Source: JBOFEH01 sp051650265
GTDB taxonomy: Bacteria > Bacillota > Clostridia > Lachnospirales > Cellulosilyticaceae
NCBI GenBank assembly: GCA_051650265.1
Contig: JBOFIR010000166.1
Span: 1-35,792, forward strand
Reading direction: 5' to 3'
DNA: 35,792 bases
This document shows positions 23,328-31,077 of the stretch, piece after piece. A program made the translations under genes and the position numbers. Below the pieces are notes generated by a model that saw only the letters and a list, made by a program, of their open reading frames with translations, was not told the DNA's origin and made no database searches. Positions within the stretch are counted from its first letter, which is position 1. Every line of letters starts with the position of its first letter.

Positions 23328-26300
23328 GTAAGTTGATAGGAGATGTGCAAAATCTTATCTATCCTAAGCAGCAAACGATAGCATCCTATAAGATGTGTCA
23401 AACAACAGAACGATTTGATGATGTGAAACATCTCGATACAAGTACATGGCAAGCTTTAGATACGCAACAAATTTGGGGAGGACATCAAGCCTACTATTGG
23501 TTTGAAACAGAGCTTACCTTGCCAGAGGCTTATGAAGGGGAATGCGTGGTTTATGAAGTATTAACAGGAAGAGAAGGTGCTTGGGATGCTACTAATCCAC
23601 AATTTACTGTCTATGTAGATGGTATGATCAAGCAAGGATTTGATGTGAATCATCGTGAGACGATTCTTACCGAAAAGGCTACTAAAGGGCAAACGATACG
23701 GATTGTACTCTCAGCTTTTACAGGAGATTCTAATTTTAACTTGAAGTTGGATTCTAAAATCAAGGTATTAGATCGTCAGACAGAGAAGTACTTCTATGAT
23801 GTGTCTGTACCTTATCAAGTTGCAAGGTTGTTAGATGAAGGAAGCAAGGCTTATCTACAAATTATCGATTGCCTTAATGAATCCCTTAATTTGTTAGACT
23901 TAAGAAAAGTCTATTCGCAGCCGTACTATCAGAGTCTTGAAAAAGCACAGCGTTATCTTACTGAGGCCTTTTATAACAAACTTTCAGGGGAATCAGAGGC
24001 ACTTGTTTATTGTGTAGGGCATACGCATATTGACTGTGCATGGTTGTGGACGCTTGCTGTAACAGAAGATAAGGCGGTGAGAAGCTTTTCTACGGTGCTT
24101 GAGTTGATGCGACAGTATCCAGAGTATACGTTTATGTCTAGTCAACCACAACTCTACAAATATGTGAAGAAAAATGCACCAGAGGTCTATGAGGAGATCA
24201 AGGAAAGAGTGCGAGAAGGGCGCTGGGAACCAGAAGGTGGGATGTTTGTTGAAGCAGATTGCAATCTCTCCTCTGGGGAATCCCTAGTCCGTCAGTTTAT
24301 GTATGGCAAACGTTTCTTTAAAGAAGAGTTTGATAAGGATAATGAGATTTTATGGCTTCCAGATGTGTTTGGCTATTCTGCAGCTTTGCCACAAATTATG
24401 AAGAAGTGTGGGATTAACTATTTTATGACCACTAAGATTAGCTGGAATGAGATGAATAAAATGCCTTATGATACCTTTGAGTGGGAAGGAATTGATGGTA
24501 CGCGTGTGTTAACGCACTTTATACCAACGAGGGATTATCAGAAGCGGTCTGTTGAAGGTGGATTCGAGACATCCCATTACACAACCTATAATGGTTTTAT
24601 CAATCCAAGCCAAGTCAAAGGCGGGTGGGAGCGCTATAGTCAAAAATATCTCAATGAAGAGGTGCTCAATTCATTTGGATACGGTGATGGCGGTGGTGGT
24701 CCTACAAAAGAAATGCTTGAGAATCAAAGAAGGCTATCTTGTGGGATTCCAGGGTGCCCTAAAACTGTGATGAGCACTTCACTAGATTTCTTTAAACAAC
24801 TTGAAGAACATGTAGAGGGGCATAAATACTTACCTTCATGGGTAGGGGAACTCTATTTGGAGTATCATAGAGGGACATATACTTCCATGGCATGTAATAA
24901 AAAGTACAATCGCCGTGCGGAATGGGCATATCAAAATCTGGAGCTCTATGGTATGTTCAGTCAAAACTTATTAGGTGGTACATATCCTTCTCAAACAATT
25001 AAGGAGGCATGGGAAGTCATCTTGAGAAATCAATTCCATGATATTCTTCCGGGTTCATCCATTCGCGAGGTGTATGAGGACTCCAAGGTAGAATATGAGC
25101 AGATTTTGAATAGCAACCAAAATCTTACGCGGCAAATGCTGGCAGCTCTAACAGAGCAGGTTGAAGGGGATCCAGGGACGATTGTTGTGTATAATCCTAA
25201 TAGTTGTATAGGTGAAGGTATGGTGACACTGGATCTACCTGATGCAGTTACTACCCCTGTACTCTATGATGGCAAGACGCCTGTGAGGCTTCAAGCACAA
25301 GGCGAAAAACGTTACCTTTTCTTTGCGGAGGGTGTACCATCAAAAGGCTACAAAAGTTATGTGCTAGCATCTGAAGAAGAAAGTCCTGCACAAATGCTAA
25401 AAGTTACACCAGATGGCATGGAAAATGAGTGGCTGTGCATTGAATTGAATGAAAAAGGCCAGATGAGCCGTATTTATGATAAAGAGGCAAAACGTGAGGT
25501 GCTAAGGCCAGGGCAACTAGCCAACGTGATTATGACATATGAGGATAGACCACATAATTATGATGCGTGGGATGTGAATAATTATTATGTGGAGAAAAGC
25601 TGGGAAGTCGATCAAGTCGATGAGATCAGTGTGGTAGAAGGTGGCCCTGTGCGTGTAGGCATTAAAATAGCCAGGACATACCTAGATTCAAAAATCACAC
25701 AGTATATCTACTTGAACGCCCATTCAAAGCGCATTGATATCAAAAATGAAATCGATTGGAAAGAATCACACATCTTTGTGAAAGCATTATTCCCTGTAGA
25801 TGTACATACAAGTGAAGCAACCTTTGATATCCAATATGGTAATGTGAAAAGACCTACTCATTATAATACGTCTTGGGATGCCGCAAGATTTGAAGTTTGC
25901 ATGCATAAGTGGTTAGATGTATCAGAAGATGATTATGGGGTATCGGTATTGAATGATTGTAAATATGGATGTAGTGTACATGATGGCGTTGTAGGGATTT
26001 CTATGCTGAAGTCTGCAACATCCCCTAATCCAGATGCTGATAAGACGTTCCATGAGTTCACCATCGCATTGTATCCACATCAAGGGGATTGGAAGGAGGC
26101 GCGCACAGTCGCAGAGGCATATAGGCTCAACAATCCACTTGTGGCGTGTATCAAAAATAATGTATCAGGTCAGTTGCCAGCCACGCTCTCAATGGTGACA
26201 GTTGATCAAGAAAATGTGGTGATTGAGGTGGTCAAAAAAGCTGAAAAAGGCGAAGAAATGATTGTGAGAGTTTATGAATGTTACAATCGTCGCTCACAGG

Positions 26301-26446
26301 CAACGTTGCAATTCTATCAAGATGTGAGAGCTATTGAGGCGTGTAATATGCTTGAAGAAGCAGGCGAAAAAATTGCACATGAAGGTCAATGTGTACAGTT
26401 TATGATTAAGCCTTATGAAATTAAAACATTTAAAGTCAAATTTTAA
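23303..26446 (+). CDS. GH38 alpha-mannosidase (first copy)
   Basis: A 1047-residue class II alpha-mannosidase, releasing alpha-linked mannose with retention and needing a metal ion. The metal site is GHTHIDCAWLW (His242, Asp244) and the nucleophile should be Asp354 in WLPDVFGYS. Other family signs are the preceding GRWEPEGGMFVEADCNLSSG, GYGDGGGGP and the HDILPGSS motif of the helical domain, followed by beta-sandwich domains to the end. An N-terminal extension (to about 225) comes before the catalytic domain, as in bacterial and yeast Ams1-like enzymes. No signal peptide is seen. The ATG, with GAGGAGGG upstream, is within the end of the GH106-like gene. A second GH38 gene lies 1.5 kb downstream, past a divergent repressor. 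Confidence 0.95.
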   Translation: MLFIKERLSKLIGDVQNLIYPKQQTIASYKMCQTTERFDDVKHLDTSTWQALDTQQIWGGHQAYYWFETELTLPEAYEGECVVYEVLTGREGAWDATNPQFTVYVDGMIKQGFDVNHRETILTEKATKGQTIRIVLSAFTGDSNFNLKLDSKIKVLDRQTEKYFYDVSVPYQVARLLDEGSKAYLQIIDCLNESLNLLDLRKVYSQPYYQSLEKAQRYLTEAFYNKLSGESEALVYCVGHTHIDCAWLWTLAVTEDKAVRSFSTVLELMRQYPEYTFMSSQPQLYKYVKKNAPEVYEEIKERVREGRWEPEGGMFVEADCNLSSGESLVRQFMYGKRFFKEEFDKDNEILWLPDVFGYSAALPQIMKKCGINYFMTTKISWNEMNKMPYDTFEWEGIDGTRVLTHFIPTRDYQKRSVEGGFETSHYTTYNGFINPSQVKGGWERYSQKYLNEEVLNSFGYGDGGGGPTKEMLENQRRLSCGIPGCPKTVMSTSLDFFKQLEEHVEGHKYLPSWVGELYLEYHRGTYTSMACNKKYNRRAEWAYQNLELYGMFSQNLLGGTYPSQTIKEAWEVILRNQFHDILPGSSIREVYEDSKVEYEQILNSNQNLTRQMLAALTEQVEGDPGTIVVYNPNSCIGEGMVTLDLPDAVTTPVLYDGKTPVRLQAQGEKRYLFFAEGVPSKGYKSYVLASEEESPAQMLKVTPDGMENEWLCIELNEKGQMSRIYDKEAKREVLRPGQLANVIMTYEDRPHNYDAWDVNNYYVEKSWEVDQVDEISVVEGGPVRVGIKIARTYLDSKITQYIYLNAHSKRIDIKNEIDWKESHIFVKALFPVDVHTSEATFDIQYGNVKRPTHYNTSWDAARFEVCMHKWLDVSEDDYGVSVLNDCKYGCSVHDGVVGISMLKSATSPNPDADKTFHEFTIALYPHQGDWKEARTVAEAYRLNNPLVACIKNNVSGQLPATLSMVTVDQENVVIEVVKKAEKGEEMIVRVYECYNRRSQATLQFYQDVRAIEACNMLEEAGEKIAHEGQCVQFMIKPYEIKTFKVKF

Positions 26447-26469
26447 AGAACCACACTTTGAATTCAAGT

Positions 26470-26508
26470 AAAATAGCAGGTAACTTACAAGAAGTTACCT
26501 GCTATTTT
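26470..26508. terminator. Bidirectional terminator overlapping the repressor stop codon
   Basis: A perfect 17-bp stem (26470-26486 with 26492-26508) with a 5-base loop. The right arm reaches the TAA of the minus-strand regulator (26507-26509). With A/T-rich ends on both sides it can stop the GH38 transcript and the convergent regulator transcript. Confidence 0.85.
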
Positions 26509-27658
26509 ATAGCATTTTTTGTTCGGGTCCAGTTGTGTTTTGTATCACTAATTTTGGTAAAATCACTTCTTGAGGTAAGTGATCAGATGGATTTTGTTGA
26601 AGCAGACGCTCTTTCAAGATGATACCAGCTTTTTGCCCCATAACATACTCACTTTGATCAATAAAAGTAAAGGGATTAAATGCAGCAACTTGTGTAAGAG
26701 GAGTATCATAAGAAATCAGGGACTTCTCTTCAGGAATGGAGATGCGATGTTTCTGGTAAAAATCATATAAAAAGAGTGCAACAGATGAGTCTGTAGCAAT
26801 AATGCCAGTATACTTGGGATCTAACAGTAGTTTAGTAACCGCCTCTTGTTCTACTTGATTCTGGTTGTAACGGTATATGACGTTGGTGATGACAGTGTGT
26901 GCGTCGAAAGGTATATGACGTTTGTAGAGTTCGTTCTTATAACCTTCGACCCGTTCCTTGACTGAGAAGGTATCCAAAGAGGAGCCTGTGCACATCAAAA
27001 TATGAGTGTGTCCAAGATCGCATAAATGGGCTGTAGCTAGCTGGCCACCATAAATGTTGTCTGAGATCACATAAGGGGTTGCAATGCCTGGGAAGTAGCG
27101 ATCAATGAGCACAAAGGGGAATTTATTGAGCTTCAGTGCTAGAATCTTATCACTATAAACCTCTTGATCTACAGGGAAGAGGATGAATCCTTTGGCATCA
27201 TGAGCAAGAAGTTGACTCACTAGGTAATCTTCCCTTGCTTGTATGCCGTGAGAAGGTGAAATTTGAAGATAGATATTAGGATCATCTTCAAAGATGCTAG
27301 AGATTCCCCGAATCAAATTGAGTGCGAAGGTATCTTTGATTGAAGGCATAATAAGGCCTAAGGTTATAGGTGTTTCACACTGTTCATAGTGTGGAATAAT
27401 GGTTTGGGTTTCCTGAAGAGCTGTAAGGGCGTTCACAAAGGATCCTTTTCCTGGGTAGCGCTGAATGATATTTTCTTTGGCAAGTTGTGTTAAGGCGTTT
27501 GAAACGGTCACACGGCTTACTTGGTAAGTATGCATAAGCTCTAGTTCAGTAGGGAGCTTGTCACCCTTTTTGAGATGACCTGTGGCAATGGTATTTTTGA
27601 TGTCATCATAAATACGCTGGGTCAGGGACGTTTTTTTTGTAGATGTCTTTTGTGTCAT
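26507..27658 (-). CDS. GntR/LacI hybrid transcriptional repressor (AraR-type)
   Basis: A 383-residue regulator. Residues about 10-75 form a GntR winged helix (LTQRIYDDIKNTIATGHLKKG, LPTELELMHTYQVSRVTVSNAL, PGKGSFV). Residues about 95-380 form a LacI/periplasmic-binding-protein-like ligand domain (LGLIMPSIKDTFALNLIRGI, ILMCTGSS, VPxQ-like close near the C-terminus). This hybrid is known from AraR, a sugar-responsive repressor. It is transcribed away from the second GH38 gene and toward the first, from its own promoter in the 345-base gap, so it most likely controls the mannosidase genes and itself, released by a mannose-containing sugar. The ATG at 27658 has AAGGAG eight bases upstream. Ligand and operator are inferred. 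Confidence 0.92.
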   Translation of the reverse strand: MTQKTSTKKTSLTQRIYDDIKNTIATGHLKKGDKLPTELELMHTYQVSRVTVSNALTQLAKENIIQRYPGKGSFVNALTALQETQTIIPHYEQCETPITLGLIMPSIKDTFALNLIRGISSIFEDDPNIYLQISPSHGIQAREDYLVSQLLAHDAKGFILFPVDQEVYSDKILALKLNKFPFVLIDRYFPGIATPYVISDNIYGGQLATAHLCDLGHTHILMCTGSSLDTFSVKERVEGYKNELYKRHIPFDAHTVITNVIYRYNQNQVEQEAVTKLLLDPKYTGIIATDSSVALFLYDFYQKHRISIPEEKSLISYDTPLTQVAAFNPFTFIDQSEYVMGQKAGIILKERLLQQNPSDHLPQEVILPKLVIQNTTGPEQKML

Positions 27659-27778
27659 AGGAATACTCCTTAATCTATAGAAGTGATGAGGTCGTAACCT
27701 CGTTGAGCATACATATCATACAAACTAGAGCGTACATCAATACATGATTTTAGCTCATGCTTGTCCTTTTGGAGGAAA

Positions 27779-27818
27779 GTACTACTTGGAAGCATTTCGC
27801 TACTACGTGAAGTAGTAC
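27779..27818 (-). repeat. Inverted repeat in the repressor 5' leader
   Basis: GTACTACTT (27779-27787) and AAGTAGTAC (27810-27818) are a perfect 9-base inverted repeat with a 22-base loop. TACTAC (27801-27806) inside the loop can also pair with GTAGTA (27812-27817), giving a competing smaller hairpin. It lies in the untranslated leader of the repressor, downstream of its predicted promoter. Confidence 0.5.
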
Positions 27819-27820
27819 AT

Positions 27821-27890
27821 GACCTTCGGGCGCTTTTGTTCTATTATAATAGATAATAAGAGGGAATACAATATTCTGGGGGCGAAGGTC
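27821..27890. promoter_or_regulatory. Spaced inverted repeat flanking the repressor promoter (candidate operators)
   Basis: GACCTTCG (27821-27828) and CGAAGGTC (27883-27890) are perfect complements, 62 bases apart centre to centre, close to six helical turns. The similarity extends a little outward as CAYGACCTTCG. The two sites bracket the repressor promoter, which suits binding by two dimers and looping. This is inference; no known AraR box matches exactly. Confidence 0.45.
27843..27871 (-). promoter_or_regulatory. Predicted promoter of the repressor gene
   Basis: On the minus strand TTGTAT (27871-27866), a 17-base spacer and TATAAT (27848-27843). The -10 lies in a perfect 12-base palindrome CTATTATAATAG (27841-27852). 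Transcription would start about 27836, giving a long leader of about 175 bases to the ATG at 27658. Confidence 0.55.
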
Positions 27891-27919
27891 GTGTATAGGA
27901 ATTGATAGGCAATAAAAGA

Positions 27920-27948
27920 TTGACATCAAAAGTAATACATTATATATT
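27920..27948 (+). promoter_or_regulatory. Predicted promoter of the second GH38 gene, with TAATACA repeats
   Basis: TTGACA (27920-27925), a 17-base spacer and TATATT (27943-27948), 55 bases before the ATG at 28004. Three direct copies of TAATACA begin at 27933, 27954 and 27963; the first two are 21 bases apart, and they overlap or follow the -10. They may be regulator sites or simply AT-rich sequence. Confidence 0.6.
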
Positions 27949-28003
27949 TATATTAATACAAATAATACATATAAAACATTTATTGTTATAAGGAGGGTGT
28001 AAG

Positions 28004-31000
28004 ATGAATGAGCGATTTAAAGAAGAAGCCATCAAAACATTAGTGAGACTTTTGGAAAAGAGTAGGTACCATACGGTGGGTAGACTCGCTGCACGTGCAT
28101 ATGTAACGGCAGAGCCTGTAGGATTTGCGAATCGTATGCAGGGGGAAGAAAAGACACTCGTATGTGGAGAGAGTTGGGGAAAACACTGGGAATGCGCATG
28201 GTTTCATTTTACAGGAGTCGTAGGATCTGAATGTGACAGAAAGAATACGTTCTTAAGTATTGATCTCTCGGGAGAAGGTCTGGTGTGTGACCGCGAAGGG
28301 CGTGCGATTCAAGGGATTGTGACACCACTTTCTACCTATGACCGTTCATTGGGAGAGCCAGGGAAAAAGTATATCCCTATTGATGCTTTAGTTGATGAGA
28401 ATGGAGTAATTGAAGCATGGATTGATGCAGGCTGTAATGATTTATTTGGAAATTATATTGATGATGGTAAGTTGAGAGAAGCCGATGTTGTTGTGCGTCA
28501 TGAGGGAAAATCAAAGCTCTATTTAGATGTCAATTATCTTTGGAATCTTTGTATGCATATGAATGATGAAAGTTATCACCATAAGATTTATAACAGCTTA
28601 TATGGGATTGCAATGCTTTTAGAACAAGAAGAAATAAGTGATCGTGCAATCGATGAGGCAATCCTACAACTCAAACCGTACATTAGCGTGGATACCCGTT
28701 GTGAAGAAGATTTTCTCTTAGCTGCAATTGGTCATGCACATATTGACCTTGCATGGTTATGGCCTATTAGAGAAACAAAGAGAAAGGTAGCAAGAACGTT
28801 TGCAACTGTATTGCAAATGATCGAGCGCTACCCAGACTATGTATTTGGGGCAAGCCAACCGCAGATGTTTGAATGGCTCAAAGAAGATTATCCAGAGCTC
28901 TATCTTAGAGTAAAAGAAATGGTAAAGCAAGGGCGTATCGAATGCCAAGGCGGGATGTGGGTAGAAGCTGATACCAATATTTCTGGTGGTGAAGCACTGA
29001 TAAGACAATTTTTATATGGTAAACGTTTCTTCAAAGAAGCATTTGATCAGGATATGAAGATGCTGTGGTTACCTGATGTGTTTGGATATAGCGGTGCGCT
29101 TCCGCAGATCATGAAACATACAGATGTAGATTATTTCATGACAATCAAACTTTCTTGGAGTGAGCATAATACTTTCCCATACCATACATTTAACTGGGAA
29201 GGCATTGATGGTAGCCAAGTTCTTGCGCATATGCCACCGGAAGGTACATATAATAGTGCTGCCATGCCTGAATCCTTCAAAAAGTCAGTGGATGAATACA
29301 AAAACAAAGAAGTGAGTAATGAGGCATTGCTTGTATACGGCATTGGTGATGGTGGTGGTGGACCAAGTGAATCGCACCTAGAAAGCCTAGAAAGAGCCAA
29401 ACACTCTGTAGCGGTACCACGTGTTATACAACAGTCAGGTATTGATTTCTTTGAGCGTTTGAAAGGCAATGAGGCCCACTATCCACGTTGGTGTGGGGAA
29501 CTGTATTTAGAGAAACACCAAGGAACGTATACAACACATGCCAAGAGTAAAAAATATAATAGACAGATGGAGCTTGCTTTAAGAGAATGTGAGTTTGCGT
29601 GTACATTAGCTCATCAGGCTGTAGATTTCCCTTATCCAAAAGAAATAATCGAGGCAATTTGGAAAGAAGTACTTCTCTATCAATTCCATGATATTTTACC
29701 AGGATCTTCTATCCAAAGAGTGTATGTGGAGTCGCTAGCACGCTATGCATACTTATATGAACAAGTAACTGCGATTACACAAGCAGCTTATGAAGCCGTA
29801 AGTAGTCATATTGATTGTGCAGATATGAAGCAACCTGTTGTCTACTTTAATAGTTTGAATTGGATACGAACACAGTGGATTGGTGAGGGAGAGCAGCTTC
29901 GTGCGATTGAGATTCCGCCAATGGGTTGGACTGTATATGATGCACAAGTGGATGTGCCTGTAGTTCAAATAGAAAAAGGCATGCTATCAATAGACACAGG
30001 GTGGACACTTGAAAATGAAAAAGTAAAAGTTATATTTGCAGAGGATGGTACAATTGCGTCTTACTATGATAAGACAAAAATGCGCGAACTCACTGATGGT
30101 AAAAGAGGACTCAATCAATTTGTGCTTTACAATGATCAAGGTGATTGTTGGGATATGCCATTTAACTACCGAGAAGGAAAGGTTCAGAAAGCAAAATTGT
30201 CTAAGGTAGAAGCTTATGAATCACAACTTGCTATTGGTATAATTCAATACTATGAGGTTGGGGAAGCTTCAAAAATCAAGGTCAAAGTGAGTTTGGAGCA
30301 TGGAGGTAAAATGCTGAAATTTGATGTTGAGGTAGATTGGCAGGAAATGCGAAAAATGTTGCGTACGCAATTCCCACTGCAACTCAATACCAAACAAGCA
30401 AATTGTGAGATCCAGTTTGGACATATTGAGCGTCCTACACACCTTAATACGACTTGGGACCAAGCGAAAATTGAGATTGCAGCACATAAGTGGGTCGATC
30501 TTTCAGAGAGCAACTATGGTGTGGCACTCATCAATGACTGTAAATATGGGTACAATGTGTGGCATAATGTGATTGACTTAGATATCTTGCGTTCACCACA
30601 GTATCCAAGTGAAGAAGAAAAAGGGATCCATACTTTAAGATATGCCCTTTTACCACATGAAGGGAACTTAGCACAGTCAGATGTCATCAAAGAAGGCTAT
30701 TTCTTTAATGTGCCAAGTCAACAGATTGTAGCTCAGAGACATGGAGCAGGCGTATTACCACAAAATCATTCACTCATTGAAGTATTCCAGGATAATATCA
30801 TCATTGAAGCAGTGAAACTCGCAGAGAATGGTGAGGGGTATATTGTGAGACTGTATGAAGCTAAGGGAACGAGAACACTTGCAGAACTTAAAATACCAGC
30901 TGCTAGCAAAGTGATTTCTAGTAATGGTATGGAAGTGGACGGTGAGCCCCTACATCTTGAAAAGGGAATGCTCACATTAAGCTTTGGGGCATTTGAGATT

Positions 31001-31021
31001 AAGACATTACGTATTCAATAG
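28004..31021 (+). CDS. GH38 alpha-mannosidase (second copy)
   Basis: A 1005-residue paralogue of the GH38 enzyme at 23303. The metal site is GHAHIDLAWLW (His246, Asp248) and the nucleophile Asp358 in WLPDVFGYSG. It shares with the first copy GGMWVEADTNISGG, LYGKRFFKE, GDGGGGPSESH, HDILPGSS and the C-terminal block RPTHLNTTWD...HKWVDLSE. The two are clearly homologous over most of their length but strongly diverged, so the duplication is old and linkage specificity may differ. No signal peptide. ATAAGGAGG precedes the ATG. It is divergent from the GntR/LacI repressor and stands alone, with a terminator directly after it. Intracellular trimming of imported mannose-rich oligosaccharide is the likely role. 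Confidence 0.95.
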   Translation: MNERFKEEAIKTLVRLLEKSRYHTVGRLAARAYVTAEPVGFANRMQGEEKTLVCGESWGKHWECAWFHFTGVVGSECDRKNTFLSIDLSGEGLVCDREGRAIQGIVTPLSTYDRSLGEPGKKYIPIDALVDENGVIEAWIDAGCNDLFGNYIDDGKLREADVVVRHEGKSKLYLDVNYLWNLCMHMNDESYHHKIYNSLYGIAMLLEQEEISDRAIDEAILQLKPYISVDTRCEEDFLLAAIGHAHIDLAWLWPIRETKRKVARTFATVLQMIERYPDYVFGASQPQMFEWLKEDYPELYLRVKEMVKQGRIECQGGMWVEADTNISGGEALIRQFLYGKRFFKEAFDQDMKMLWLPDVFGYSGALPQIMKHTDVDYFMTIKLSWSEHNTFPYHTFNWEGIDGSQVLAHMPPEGTYNSAAMPESFKKSVDEYKNKEVSNEALLVYGIGDGGGGPSESHLESLERAKHSVAVPRVIQQSGIDFFERLKGNEAHYPRWCGELYLEKHQGTYTTHAKSKKYNRQMELALRECEFACTLAHQAVDFPYPKEIIEAIWKEVLLYQFHDILPGSSIQRVYVESLARYAYLYEQVTAITQAAYEAVSSHIDCADMKQPVVYFNSLNWIRTQWIGEGEQLRAIEIPPMGWTVYDAQVDVPVVQIEKGMLSIDTGWTLENEKVKVIFAEDGTIASYYDKTKMRELTDGKRGLNQFVLYNDQGDCWDMPFNYREGKVQKAKLSKVEAYESQLAIGIIQYYEVGEASKIKVKVSLEHGGKMLKFDVEVDWQEMRKMLRTQFPLQLNTKQANCEIQFGHIERPTHLNTTWDQAKIEIAAHKWVDLSESNYGVALINDCKYGYNVWHNVIDLDILRSPQYPSEEEKGIHTLRYALLPHEGNLAQSDVIKEGYFFNVPSQQIVAQRHGAGVLPQNHSLIEVFQDNIIIEAVKLAENGEGYIVRLYEAKGTRTLAELKIPAASKVISSNGMEVDGEPLHLEKGMLTLSFGAFEIKTLRIQ

Positions 31022-31031
31022 CAATTAAGAA

Positions 31032-31073
31032 ATGAAAAAGACCCTAGAAAAAAATTTCTAGGGTCTTTTTCAT
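31032..31073. terminator. Bidirectional terminator between GH38 and the gluzincin-like gene
   Basis: A perfect 19-bp stem (31032-31050 with 31055-31073) with a 4-base loop between two convergent genes. A- and T-rich arms at the base would give U-tracts in both directions. Confidence 0.88.
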
Positions 31074-31077
31074 AGTT

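Noticed and set aside
27841..27852. CTATTATAATAG palindrome as a specific operator
   Set aside because: It is explained by a TATAAT -10 element in an AT-rich stretch; palindromes of this kind arise easily there.
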